A stretch of 45,334 nucleotides of DNA. Origin: Opitutales bacterium (GTDB lineage Bacteria; Verrucomicrobiota; Verrucomicrobiia; Opitutales; JABSRG01). The stretch is taken from positions 1-45,334 of the forward strand of contig JABSRG010000023.1 in NCBI GenBank assembly GCA_013215165.1, in the 5' to 3' direction. Numbering within the stretch: the first letter of the stretch is position 1; every line of letters begins with the position of its first letter. Below are positions 34,566-43,648 of this stretch, in pieces. A program made the position numbers and the translations under genes. The notes under the pieces are model-generated. The model was not told the DNA's origin. It worked only from the letters and a program-made list of their open reading frames with translations, and ran no database searches.

Positions 34566-35863
34566 TGCAGCGCGAACAAGGCAGCCAAAATATAGGTCAC
34601 GACTGAGACATCTCGAAAACGGCCTAAGGCCATTTGGATACCTACATGCGTAATGAACCCCAAACCGATCCCCTCACTAATACTGAAGGTTAACGGCATA
34701 GCCAGAAGCGTCACAAACGCCGGAGTCAGCAGCGCCACATCGTCTAAATCAAGATGACGGACACCTTGCATCATGAAAACGCCTACCATAACCAATGCTG
34801 GTGCTGTGGCTTGGTTCGGAATTATCAAAATAATAGGTGTAAACAGGAGCGCTATCAAGAAACAGGCACCCACTGTGATCGCAGTAAGCCCCGTACGCCC
34901 TCCCGCCTCTACTCCAGCTGCAGATTCAACGTAGGAAGTCGTCGTCGAAGTACCAAGTAGAGCTCCAATAACAGTAGCGCCAGCGTCTGCCGTAAGTGCG
35001 TTACCCATCTTGGGTAGCTTGTCATTCTCATCGAGCAAGTCGGCCCGACGTGACACGCCGATTAAGGTGCCGATCGTATCGAACAGATCTACGAATAAAA
35101 GCGAAAGAATAAGCGGATACACCTCTCCAAAATTCTCGAAAGGAAACCATAGATTTAGGGAAAGAAACATGTCTCCAATTCCTGCGGGTGCCGACATTAT
35201 CCCATCAGGCATTGCCGTAACGGAACCGTCACCCATCGGCAAAAAGAGACCCACAAGTGTAATTCCTAAGATCCCCAAAATTATGGCTCCGGGCACTTTC
35301 TTGATCACCAAGAAAGCCATGAACACGAAACCAACAATCGTGAGAATCGAAGATGGTTTAGAGAGGTCTCCTACCGTGACAAGTGTCGCTGGATTATCGA
35401 CGACAATTCCAGCGTTCTTCAAACCAATGAACGCGATGAATAAGCCAATACCGCACTGAACACCTACTCGCAAATTAGCTGGAATCGCATCGGCTATCTT
35501 CGACCGCACACCTGTGAGCGAAAGTACCAAAAAGAATATCCCATTCCAAAATACCAGCGCGAGCGCATCAGCGGGCGCAATCCCAGCACCCAAAACAATT
35601 GTAAACGCAAAATAAGCGTTGAGCCCCATACCCGGAGCCAGCGCAATTGGATAGTTGGTCAACAGCGCCATCAGCACACAGCCAATTGCCGCAGCTAGCC
35701 CTGTAATTGTGAGCATCGTTGCTGCATCCAATCCGGCATTACTCAGAATCCCCGGATTGACCGCCAAAATATAGGCCATTGCGGCAAAGGTTGTGATACC
35801 TGCAATGACCTCAGTTTTGACGTCTGTATGGTGCTCTTTGAGCTTAAATATTCGATCTAGCAT
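34541..35863 (-). CDS. Purine (adenine/guanine/hypoxanthine) permease, AzgA-like
   Basis: This 440-residue NCS2-family transporter has about twelve or more hydrophobic segments. AzgA-type motifs are EVIAGITTFAAMAYILAVNP near the start, ALAPGMGLNAYFAFT, LFVDLFDTIGTLIGV with the conserved acidic/Thr residues, and GALLGTSTTTSYVESAAGVE. It would import purine bases with H+. Adenine deaminase is encoded 1.4 kb upstream on the same strand, so uptake and salvage of adenine fit together. Start at ATG 35863, without a clear ribosome binding site. Confidence 0.92.
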   Translation of the reverse strand: MLDRIFKLKEHHTDVKTEVIAGITTFAAMAYILAVNPGILSNAGLDAATMLTITGLAAAIGCVLMALLTNYPIALAPGMGLNAYFAFTIVLGAGIAPADALALVFWNGIFFLVLSLTGVRSKIADAIPANLRVGVQCGIGLFIAFIGLKNAGIVVDNPATLVTVGDLSKPSSILTIVGFVFMAFLVIKKVPGAIILGILGITLVGLFLPMGDGSVTAMPDGIMSAPAGIGDMFLSLNLWFPFENFGEVYPLILSLLFVDLFDTIGTLIGVSRRADLLDENDKLPKMGNALTADAGATVIGALLGTSTTTSYVESAAGVEAGGRTGLTAITVGACFLIALLFTPIILIIPNQATAPALVMVGVFMMQGVRHLDLDDVALLTPAFVTLLAMPLTFSISEGIGLGFITHVGIQMALGRFRDVSVVTYILAALFALHYLDVWGG

Positions 35864-35923
35864 GGGAATCTAGCATCCAGCATTTGTCTTGCCGTCAGCG
35901 AGATCGAAAAAAACTGAACTTTC

Positions 35924-35937
35924 TCAAAATATTTTGA
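35924..35937. promoter_or_regulatory. 14-bp palindrome upstream of the purine permease
   Basis: TCAAAATATTTTGA is a perfect palindrome 61 bases upstream of the permease ATG. It is well placed for an operator, but it is A+T-rich, so chance is possible. Confidence 0.3.
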
Positions 35938-36018
35938 ACGGAATCCGATGTGCGGAAACAAAGTATACAGAAGCAGTAGTATTACACAGTTTCAGTCTAG
36001 TTTGTAGTTTGTTTCGTG

Positions 36019-36049
36019 AAGGCTCGTCGGCTACCCCGGCGGGCCTTTT
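36019..36049 (+). terminator. Orphan intrinsic terminator, plus strand
   Basis: A 12-bp stem (aaggctcgtcgg 36019-36030 / ccggcgggcctt 36036-36047, two G-U) with loop ctacc is followed by TTTTCGTTT. It reads on the plus strand, yet both neighbouring genes are on the minus strand, so the transcript it ends is unknown. Confidence 0.75.
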
Positions 36050-36179
36050 CGTTTCTAAAGACATCAAAGCAGTCCAAACTTAATTTGAGGGACAATATCC
36101 AAGCAACTCCTCCTGTGGCACCGCGGAAGTCTCTCATTCAGAACACGAGCCCACTCAACCGATAGATCCTATCGCTGCA

Positions 36180-36677
36180 TCAAAATACTGCCTTCAGGAC
36201 ACGGTTTTTCCGAATGTATCGCTTAAGCGGCACCACTCTTCCATTTTCCCCCTCTACCGTCATCCATCCTCGATCAGTGCGGATCAGAATCAATACATGG
36301 CGCACATCTAAGAAACGTCCTACATCTGCACAGAGGACGCCTACCGCGGAGTTGGCTTTGGAAATATTGCCCGACTTCACATTTTGCTGAAATAAGGCAG
36401 ACTGGAAGAACACACAGAAATTATCACAATCGATGCCTTCACTCTGATAAAAGGCCCGGCTACTCTGAAGATAGCGTTTATAGAACGGTAAGAATTCCTT
36501 TTTGATCCAGCGATATTTAGGCTCTTCGTATTTTTGTGCGCTGAATTCTGTGGAATGTATTCCATAAGGCTTCAGCTCATCACTAATTTGCCTAGCTGAT
36601 ATAAGATTATCAGCCCTCACTTCGCCGAGCGTTGCAAAAGCAATTACCAAAAGATATAGCTGTAGAAAAGGTCTCAT
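36180..36677 (-). CDS. Secreted transglutaminase-like/NlpC-like protein, unknown
   Basis: This 165-residue protein has a signal peptide (PFLQLYLLVIAFATLGEVRA). The mature part shows a possible Cys-His-acid triad of the transglutaminase/NlpC type: GIDCDNFCVFFQSAL with the Cys at the helix start, RHVLILIRTDRGW with His, and MTVEGENG with an acidic residue. The family assignment rests on this pattern only. It could be a periplasmic cysteine protease or amidase, or an inactive relative. ATG 36677 is preferred over GTG 36698. It stands alone between the permease and the pilin-like gene. Confidence 0.6.
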   Translation of the reverse strand: MRPFLQLYLLVIAFATLGEVRADNLISARQISDELKPYGIHSTEFSAQKYEEPKYRWIKKEFLPFYKRYLQSSRAFYQSEGIDCDNFCVFFQSALFQQNVKSGNISKANSAVGVLCADVGRFLDVRHVLILIRTDRGWMTVEGENGRVVPLKRYIRKNRVLKAVF

Positions 36678-36791
36678 CCGACTCGAGATGGCACGCACGC
36701 ACCATCGCTTTAGAAAGTCGCCCGATCTGTCGAAGACAGTAACTTTACTTAGAAATCACTTTGGGTTATCTCTAAAATAGTGCGGCAAAGG

Positions 36792-37253
36792 TCAGTTAGC
36801 CAAGACCATATAAATGCGATCATCCTCGGGCCTGCGGATCAAACCCGTATCAGCATCGCCATCATCGTAAATTTGATCTACCTCGCCAGCCTCTTCTTCA
36901 GTGATTGTAAAGCCTATGACACCCACCCCATGGAAACCATAGTCCGAATCCCAATCCCAACTTCCGCCGATAGGCGTACCTGCATCCCAGGCTGTCTCGT
37001 TGATGTAGCCTTCCAACTCATTTGGCAATATCCCCGTATTAGCGTCCTGAATCTTTTCTGCGCCGGTTTCAAACAAATAGATCATACCTGCCTCAGCATA
37101 GGCAGTGGAATCGTTCATGAAGGTCGAAAATTTTGAGTTCAGCCTTATTTTCTGGAAAGCTGGGATGGCAATCGCGGCGAGCAAACCAATGATCACCACC
37201 ACGATCATAATCTCTATCAAGGTAAATCCCAAAGGCTTTTGCTTCGTGACCAT
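36792..37253 (-). CDS. Type IV pilin-like protein (pseudopilin)
   Basis: This 153-residue protein has a short basic leader and the prepilin peptidase site before FTLIEIM (KQKPLG then FTLIE), followed by a long hydrophobic helix (VVVIIGLLAAIAIPAFQKI). The C-terminal half is acidic (WDWDSDYGFHG, GEVDQIYDDGDADTG). Such proteins, frequent in Verrucomicrobia and Planctomycetes, are exported pseudopilins. No pilus assembly or secretion gene is nearby. ATG 37253 gives the normal short leader. It lies 55 bases after adenine deaminase. Confidence 0.88.
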   Translation of the reverse strand: MVTKQKPLGFTLIEIMIVVVIIGLLAAIAIPAFQKIRLNSKFSTFMNDSTAYAEAGMIYLFETGAEKIQDANTGILPNELEGYINETAWDAGTPIGGSWDWDSDYGFHGVGVIGFTITEEEAGEVDQIYDDGDADTGLIRRPEDDRIYMVLAN

Positions 37254-37308
37254 TCTGGAGATCCAGCCGACAGAAAATGAAGAACCTTGAATATTTGAAT
37301 GAAAGGGT

Positions 37309-39126
37309 TTATGAGAGCTTATTCTCAAACAATGAAACGATCTCCATTTGTGGCACCAGGATGAGCCCTTTATCGGTTATGCGGATCTCTGGAATGACTG
37401 ATAAGGGAATCAAGTTATAACCCATGTATGGCAGAGAACAACCCGCAGCATCCCACACCTGTTTCAGCTCAGTCGTCAGCTCAGCCACCTCTGTAGCCCG
37501 TTTATCAGAGATTAATCCAGCGATGGGAAGAGGGACACAGGCTTTGACATCGCCAGCGTCGACCACCACCACGCCGCCTTTCTCCGCTTCAATCGTCTTA
37601 AGCGCGAGCTGCATATCAGCAGCATTGTGGCCAGCAACGATGATATTGTGCGCATCATGACCCACTGAACTAGCTACCGCACCTGACTTGAGCTTAAAAT
37701 TTTGCAGGAGGCCATGAGCAATCTCTCCAGATTTACCATGGCGCTCTACCACAGCGACGAAACAGCAATCGTTTTCCTCAAGAACAGCTTCCCAAGACTC
37801 CGGAGCAGCAGTCAGCTCAATTTTGCGATGCAGAGTTAGGATACCAGGAAGCTCGGTCCGGATAATGTTAAAGGCACCAGCGCTCTTCGGAAGCGGCGGA
37901 ATGACGTCAAGAGATTCAGGGAGTTTTACCGTGTCGTAAGCGGCAGCAGGATAGACGTAGCGCTCGGACTCGAGTTGCTGTTCTAATTTCTCAGTAATCT
38001 GTTTGTCCTCAACAACCAGCGCACCCCCATACCACGTGCATTGGGGTTCATGAGCGTCATTGAGCAGCACGATGTCAGCTCGACGACTATGCCCCAGAGC
38101 ACCCAACTCATTATCCATGCCAAAACGAGTCGCTCCATGGAGCGAGCCCATAGACCAGGCTTGCTCCGGCGTCATACCCGCGACCATGGCTTGACGCGTT
38201 ACCCAATCGAGGCCGAAGAGAAAGAGATCATCCGCGTCACGATCATCGGTGCACACGCAGACACGCTTGTGTGAAGCACCCAACTCCGTAACCGCTTTGA
38301 TAGCCTCTGGCAAAGAATGCCACGGCGTGGTCGGTGGACCACCACGGAGAAAGACCCATATCCCCGCCTCGATGAAATCCTTCGCAATATCCCTGTCGAT
38401 AGCCTCGTGCGTATCTGTTACACCCGCAGCGGCATAAGCTGCCACAAATTCCCGCCCATAGATATGCCCAGAAACCGGGCGCCCCCGCTTCAACGCCTCA
38501 CCTATGATCGCATGGCTCCGCTCATCGCTGAGACACACCGGAACAAAGTCCATTTTTTCGCCCAGTGCGACCGCCTCTGGCCAAGCGTCGAAAATCTCAC
38601 CCACCTTATCCGGCGTCAAATCACCTCCAGCGGTTTCCAGCCCCGAATGGGTAGCGGGCACTGTACTGGGGACCGTGAGGAAAATGTTTAACGGGGCCTG
38701 GCGTGCATCCTCCAGCATCCACTCCACTCCAGCACTATCGCATACATTTCCTATTTCATGGCTGTCGCAAAAAATCGTCGTCGTGCCATTGAGGAGCGCC
38801 GCCTCAGCATAGGCACAAGCACTCATCATACTCGATTCAATGTGAATATGCGGATCGACCAGCCCAGGAGCCAAGATCCCGCCCTGCGCGTCAAACACCG
38901 ACCCCGGCTTCTTCGCTAAATCTCTGTAACTGCCTGCCGCTTTCACTGCCGCAATTCGTCCGCTATGCACCCAAATCTCATGATCCGGCAGCATTGACTC
39001 CGAATAAACACTCAATATCCGCGCACCCGTTATGACCGTATCGGGTGCCATCCGCCCCGAAGCCACATCGGCCAGGGTGCGCGTTACTGAGTGCAAGGGC
39101 GGGACAGAGAAACGGGAATAGGTCAT
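37309..39126 (-). CDS. ade: Adenine deaminase
   Basis: This metal-dependent amidohydrolase turns adenine into hypoxanthine and ammonia. Seen are [17 protein letters not shown] with the HxH metal site, [44 protein letters not shown], and the C-terminal [17 protein letters not shown] and GGVVVVDAG typical of the long bacterial form. ATG 39126 gives 605 residues, close to E. coli Ade in length and start position; ATG 39192 (627 residues) or further upstream starts are possible, since none has a clear ribosome binding site. It works with the permease downstream in adenine use. Confidence 0.93.
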   Translation of the reverse strand: MTYSRFSVPPLHSVTRTLADVASGRMAPDTVITGARILSVYSESMLPDHEIWVHSGRIAAVKAAGSYRDLAKKPGSVFDAQGGILAPGLVDPHIHIESSMMSACAYAEAALLNGTTTIFCDSHEIGNVCDSAGVEWMLEDARQAPLNIFLTVPSTVPATHSGLETAGGDLTPDKVGEIFDAWPEAVALGEKMDFVPVCLSDERSHAIIGEALKRGRPVSGHIYGREFVAAYAAAGVTDTHEAIDRDIAKDFIEAGIWVFLRGGPPTTPWHSLPEAIKAVTELGASHKRVCVCTDDRDADDLFLFGLDWVTRQAMVAGMTPEQAWSMGSLHGATRFGMDNELGALGHSRRADIVLLNDAHEPQCTWYGGALVVEDKQITEKLEQQLESERYVYPAAAYDTVKLPESLDVIPPLPKSAGAFNIIRTELPGILTLHRKIELTAAPESWEAVLEENDCCFVAVVERHGKSGEIAHGLLQNFKLKSGAVASSVGHDAHNIIVAGHNAADMQLALKTIEAEKGGVVVVDAGDVKACVPLPIAGLISDKRATEVAELTTELKQVWDAAGCSLPYMGYNLIPLSVIPEIRITDKGLILVPQMEIVSLFENKLS

Positions 39127-39574
39127 GCAGTCTGTTAAATAATGGGTCTCAGGATTGTCTGGCTTCACACATTCCAAACGCAGGTCAGACATGCCCTTGG
39201 AGCTTATGGTGAATACACTATCTCCAAACATAGCGACTGCTTTGCCGATTCGCGAGCAATCAACGAAAATCCGCGCGCGGGTTTCTAATTCACCGCACCC
39301 AAAAATCATTTGCCATCAAGGCCTTCTCTGGGAACAAATAATTTTCAAAGTTTGCGATAGAGCCACTTCGAAACGCAACCTGAAGTCCATAATCAGATTG
39401 CTAGGGTTGCCCTAACCCAGGGTCTGAAAATTGCTTTTTGGTGGCATTAGATCCCCTCAAAAAGTTTCCAAAAGAGCTCGGAAATAGAAAAATAATAGAC
39501 TCAATTTCAAGGCACGCTTGGCGAATCTTAACCCCAGACATATTATTCAAAAAAACGACTAATTTTTAGCTCAG
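39127..39574. other. Divergent spacer, adenine deaminase / response regulator
   Basis: About 450 bases hold the promoters of both divergent genes. Bases up to 39192 may belong to ade if an upstream start is used. A 5-bp hairpin GGGTT-GCCCT-AACCC lies at 39404-39418, and the last 60 bases are A+T-rich. No RNA gene or ORF with coding character was seen. Confidence 0.4.
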
Positions 39575-40708
39575 ATGAAAGCAAACGGGAAAATTCTTTG
39601 CGTCGACGACGAAGAGAATGTCCTGTCCAGTTTTCGCCGTCAGCTTCGGAAAAAGTTTGAAATCGTCACCACAACGCGCGTTGACGAAGCCTTGGGGTTT
39701 CTGAGCTCCAAAAAAGACATATCAGTCGTCGTATCCGACATGCGAATGCCGGAGATGCACGGCGCTCAGTTTCTTTCCAAAGCCAAAGAAATCGCACCCT
39801 TTGCGACGCGCATCATGCTCACTGGGAACGCCGACCAAGAGACTGCGGTTCAAGCAGTCAATGAAGGGGAAGTATTTAGATTTCTCAACAAACCTTGCGA
39901 AGGCGACCAACTCGAGGACGCACTCAGAGCAGGCTTAGAACATCATCGCTTGGTCAGGCTCGAGCATGACCTGCTCAATAAAACGCTTACGGGCAGCATC
40001 CAAATGATGTTTGATATCCTGTCGATGACCAACCCGCTCGCATTTGCTCAATCGGTCCGCCTAAAAAGCTTCGTCATCGCCATGGGAACCTACATCGGGG
40101 TGAATAATCTCTGGCAACTCAAAATCGGAACCATGCTCGCCCAAATCGGTTGTTTGACGATTCCTGAAGATGTCTTGGATAAACAACACCATGGAGAGCT
40201 CCTAACAGACGCCGAAAATCAAATGCTCTCAAAGCGGTATCGCGTAGCTCAAAAAATCATTAACCACATCCCCAGGCTCGATACAATTGCTGACATCATC
40301 GCCCTCCTTGAAAAACGTATCACACCCGAGGAAATTACATCCCAAAAGAGCATACACTTTATAGCCGCCATCATCCAAGCAGCCTACGATTACGACCTCC
40401 TTCTCTTGCAGGGATTGAGTCATGTCGAGGCCTATGAAAGCCTGTATCAACGCGAACACAACTATCATCCCAAAATCCTTTCATCATTCGTCGCGGTAAA
40501 ACCCAAAGAGAAAAAAGTCTCCATTATCGAAGTGCCCATACAGGCCTTGCGCCCCGGCATGGTCATCGCAGAAGAATTGAAAAATGATTCAGGCATACTC
40601 CTCGTCCCCGAAGGCTTCAGACTGAACGAAGTCTTTTGCGAAAAGATAAAAAACTTGGGCATCCAGCGAAAACTAGGCAGCTCCAAATTCAAAGTCTTCG
40701 ACCAGTGA
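39575..40708 (+). CDS. Response regulator with degenerate HD-GYP-like domain
   Basis: The 377-residue protein has a receiver domain (1-125) with DDE at 11-13, phospho-acceptor Asp55 in VVVSDMRMPEM and Lys106 in FLNKPCE. The C-terminal region (about 150-310) follows the helical order of HD-GYP proteins but lacks the metal HD pair: where LHDIGK is expected it reads LAQIGCLTIPEDVLDK (from about 188), and the GYP loop is replaced. It is therefore unlikely to cleave cyclic di-GMP and may be a binding or scaffold protein. The stem before the C-terminal tail (LRPGMVIAEEL) is like those of HD-GYP regulators. It is convergent with the histidine kinase gene. Confidence 0.82.
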   Translation: MKANGKILCVDDEENVLSSFRRQLRKKFEIVTTTRVDEALGFLSSKKDISVVVSDMRMPEMHGAQFLSKAKEIAPFATRIMLTGNADQETAVQAVNEGEVFRFLNKPCEGDQLEDALRAGLEHHRLVRLEHDLLNKTLTGSIQMMFDILSMTNPLAFAQSVRLKSFVIAMGTYIGVNNLWQLKIGTMLAQIGCLTIPEDVLDKQHHGELLTDAENQMLSKRYRVAQKIINHIPRLDTIADIIALLEKRITPEEITSQKSIHFIAAIIQAAYDYDLLLLQGLSHVEAYESLYQREHNYHPKILSSFVAVKPKEKKVSIIEVPIQALRPGMVIAEELKNDSGILLVPEGFRLNEVFCEKIKNLGIQRKLGSSKFKVFDQ

Positions 40709-41061
40709 GCACGCGAGCAACGCTAATATAGACAGAGCTCCAAGACATCAGGCACTTGGGTTACGACTGCCCCAAAAGGCATTGGCCCCAGATCCCAGCA
40801 AGACTTTTTAGCGCGGCAGACTGTGTCTCAGTTGCCGCGATCTATTGCATAATCCAGGTTTAACGGGCCGTGTTTGCTACGCGTCGATGACTTTTTACGG
40901 ATCCGTGAATTTTGGTTCTACTGTGGCCAAACAGTCAGTCGTCTCGGTGAGACGCCCCTACCATCGAGGCCCGTGCTTACCTAGATTGTGAGGTTTAGGA
41001 CACTTTTTCTAAAACATCTGAGTTCGTGGCATGTACCAGCCTTTCTTTGTGTAGTATCAAA
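40709..41061. other. 353-base gene-free region between convergent signalling genes
   Basis: Two stem-loops are visible: 11 bp with one bulged G at 40812-40839 (cgcggca/tgccgcg plus actg/cagt) and CGTCTC-GGT-GAGACG at 40940-40954. Neither has a T-run, so they are not clear terminators. No ORF or known RNA gene was recognised. Confidence 0.45.
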
Positions 41062-42783
41062 TCAACCCGCAACGGCCTCGTGCGAATCCCCTATCGGCGA
41101 ATCCTGTTCACAGGGAAGCATGACGCGAAAGGTAGTCCCCACACCTTTCTCGGTCGTGAATGTAATGTCCCCACGATGTCGATTTACAATAGAGTCGTAA
41201 CAGATCGAGAGGCCCTGACCTGTTCCCTTACCCACTTCCTTGGTCGTGAAGAATGGATCGAAGATGCGTTGCTGGGCGTCCTCTGGGATACCGGCGCCAT
41301 TATCTTCAATAGAAAAATTAACCACACCGCTATCCCCTGACCACGTCCTGACTTTAATCAGGCCTTGTAGGCTGTCATCCGCTTGCTTCGATTCTTCGAT
41401 GGCATGGGCAGCGTTGACGATCAGATTGAGGATGACTTGACTGATCTCGCTGATGCTACACAGGGAATCGGGTAGACCTGGCTCGAGCTCTAAGTCCATC
41501 CACGCAACATACTTCCATTCGTTCGTGGAGAGCGTCTTGGTGTCATTAATGATCTGATTGATGTTCGCTGTCGCAAAACTCTCGGTCGATGGATGAGAGA
41601 AGGTCTTCATGGCTTGGACGATGGTAGACACACGTCGCGTGCCTTCGATCGATTGCTCGATTGCCTTGGGTAACTCTTCTTCGACAAACTCAAAATCGTG
41701 CTCATCCAGGATATCGGCCAAGCTGGTAATCTGACTCTCTATCGCTTGCGCTGCTTCGGCATGGGGAGCTTGGGCTTTTAGTTTTCCGATGATGTCAAAG
41801 AGATCATCCTTAGACTCTTGGATGAAACTGAGATTGGAGGAGATGAACTGAATGGGGGTGTTAATCTCATGAGCAATGCCCGCCGCTAGCTGACCGACAG
41901 ACTCCATCTTTTGAGCATGTAATAACTGAGCCTGCGCCTTTTTCTTTTCTCTTATTTCATGTTCGAGCTCCACGATCGTCTCCGCCAGATCCTGCGTTCT
42001 CTCTTGAACTCTATCAGATAGTTCATCCCTCGCCTTCTCTAGATCACGCCGATTTTCTTACAGTTTCTTCGATGTGGCATTCAGCGTTAAAGCCAGTTTC
42101 TCGGTCTCATGGGTTTGGTGCTTTATCTCAAGCGTATCGCACTCTTATCCCGTCATCCGAGAAGCGTAGTCTGTAATCTGTTCAATCGCCTTGAGCGGAC
42201 CATCAAAGAAACGCCAAAAGACGAGGGTGGATAGGAGCAAAAAGACAGCGAGAAAGGAGACTCCTTGTTTCCAGAGTGCGGCGTTCATGGAATTGAGATC
42301 ATCCATGGATGTAATCAACCTGACCCATCCGATGCGGTCTTCAGACTCGATGGCAACCCACGTGGTTATGGTATCATCATGAATAGACTGGGAAAAACCG
42401 TCTCCTGGAACCTCTACCTTATCCAAGCTGAAGACTTCCTCAATCTCTCCCGTATCGCCTTTCCTCGCCGCGCAAATGAGGAAGCCCTCAGGGTCATAGA
42501 CCCAGATCGAAGTCACGCGTGAAAACTCAGCCGTACGCTCTGCGGTTTCCGAGAGTTTGTCGTAATCCTCATTCAGGATCCATTCCAGGACAGACCGAGA
42601 TAAATTCTTTGCTAGGATACTCGCCTCATGCAAATACTCCTTCGAGAGCGTCTCTTTATGCTGATTTATAAATGTCGTCGTCACCCCACCTAGGGCTACC
42701 GTAAGCGTTAAGATACACACGGCGATGACCTGGACCCGTAGACGCTTCCAGGAGAAAAATCTGAGGAAAGATGACTCGGCCAT
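41062..42783 (-). pseudogene. Sensor histidine kinase with two in-frame TAA codons
   Basis: The 573-codon frame encodes a membrane sensor kinase: first membrane segment (VIAVCILTLTVALGGVTTTF), periplasmic sensor (about 45-175), second membrane segment (FLAVFLLLSTLVFW), a HAMP/coiled-coil linker, H-box GIAHEINTPIQF, N-box LNLIVNAAHAIEES, DNGAGIP and FFTTKEVGKGTGQGLSI. TAA codons at 42145-42147 and 42058-42060 interrupt the linker; the residues between and after (ETEKLALTLNATSKKL, ENRRDLEKARDELSDRVQER) are a perfect coiled-coil continuation with no frameshift. ATG 42783 has GAGGTGA 9 bases upstream. It follows the PhnD-like gene after 6 bases, so they are one operon. Without readthrough, sensor and kinase halves are separated. 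Confidence 0.88.
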
Positions 42784-42789
42784 AAACAA

Positions 42790-43635
42790 TCACCTCATCG
42801 AACCCTCAACATACTGAGACAGGTTTAATGCTCCCAGTGGAAAGTAGTCGGTGTCATAGTCACTCAACACTGGCTCTGGAATCCCAATTGCCCTGAGCCT
42901 CTCGATACCGCTTTCTCCAGAATTAAAGAGTTCAATCACTGCTTCAGCAAACTGCCGCTGGACCGCCTCCGGCACTCGGGGATGAACGCATATCGGATGA
43001 GGGCGCACCCCTGGCGTTTGATAAATGAGGCGGAGCTGTTGCCTCAGATTTTCCGGCTCAGCGTTATAAGTGCGAGCGACACCCCCTCCGGCCTCACTAC
43101 GGCCCATCGCTACGTGCCGGTAGACATTGCTGTGCGTCTTCACATACTTTGCTCGGAAATTGATGCCTTCTTTTTCCCTCAAAAGTGCGCGCATATAAAG
43201 CGATGCACCGAAAGCATTGGGAGCAGGAAATACGATCAAGCCCCCATCTAGATCCTCTAACGATTCGTAGCCAGATCGCTTATTCACCCAAAGCTGACCA
43301 AACAGCATCTTGGTGCGGTCTCTTATAATCGGTGTATAGCCTTGAAGCTCTTTAGCTCTAAACGCGTGAAATGGATTCATATACGCGAAGTCAACTTCTC
43401 CAGCCGCCACGCTCTCCTCAAATTCCTCGATCGAAGCATGGTGGATTATTTTAAATCCCACCCCAACCTCTTGCTCAATAAATTCCAATACAGGGCTCCA
43501 CCTGTTTTCGATTTTGTTAGCGCTGATCTGTGGAACGATAGATATCGTATACTCAGCATACACGACACTGTGTAATAAGCAGCATACCAAGCCAATGGAT
43601 AAGTATTTTCCGGTATCTTTAAGAGTTAAAATCAT
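42790..43635 (-). CDS. PhnD-like periplasmic binding protein
   Basis: This 281-residue substrate-binding protein has a signal peptide (LSIGLVCCLLHSVVYA) and the PhnD/phosphonate-binding pattern: SIVPQISANKIENRWSPVLE, EVDFAYMNPFHAF, LWVNKRSGYESLEDLDG, VFPAPNAFGASLYMRALL and VYRHVAMGRSEAGGGV. The family binds phosphonate, phosphite or related anions. No ABC permease or ATPase gene is nearby; instead a sensor kinase follows after 6 bases, so it probably serves as the sensory ligand binder, as TorT does for TorS. The ligand is unknown. Confidence 0.85.
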   Translation of the reverse strand: MILTLKDTGKYLSIGLVCCLLHSVVYAEYTISIVPQISANKIENRWSPVLEFIEQEVGVGFKIIHHASIEEFEESVAAGEVDFAYMNPFHAFRAKELQGYTPIIRDRTKMLFGQLWVNKRSGYESLEDLDGGLIVFPAPNAFGASLYMRALLREKEGINFRAKYVKTHSNVYRHVAMGRSEAGGGVARTYNAEPENLRQQLRLIYQTPGVRPHPICVHPRVPEAVQRQFAEAVIELFNSGESGIERLRAIGIPEPVLSDYDTDYFPLGALNLSQYVEGSMR

Positions 43636-43648
43636 AAATGTAATGCTT

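Larger units (their letters stand above)
35864..36179. other. 316-base gene-free region upstream of the purine permease
   Basis: It holds the permease leader on the minus strand, a 14-bp perfect palindrome and a strong hairpin (both listed separately). No purine-riboswitch core or other known RNA fold was recognised, and the short frames across it have no coding character. Confidence 0.5.

Noticed and set aside
35864-35960. Purine riboswitch before the permease
   Set aside because: The three-way junction core and its conserved loop bases were not found in the leader on the minus strand.
40812-40839. Terminator for the degenerate HD-GYP gene
   Set aside because: The stem is good, but it lies about 100 bases after the stop and no T-run follows on either strand.
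40709-41061. Integron attC-like site in the gene-free region
   Set aside because: Stem-loops are present, but the paired RYYYAAC/GTTRRRY core boxes are missing and there are no gene cassettes or integrase.
3418-42147. Reassignment of TAA/TAG to a sense codon
   Set aside because: Many intact genes here end in TAA or TAG at the family-typical place (nhaC, both Gfo/Idh/MocA genes, tsaD, wzc, hpt, rpmJ), so a complete code change is not possible; only suppression or readthrough remains open.
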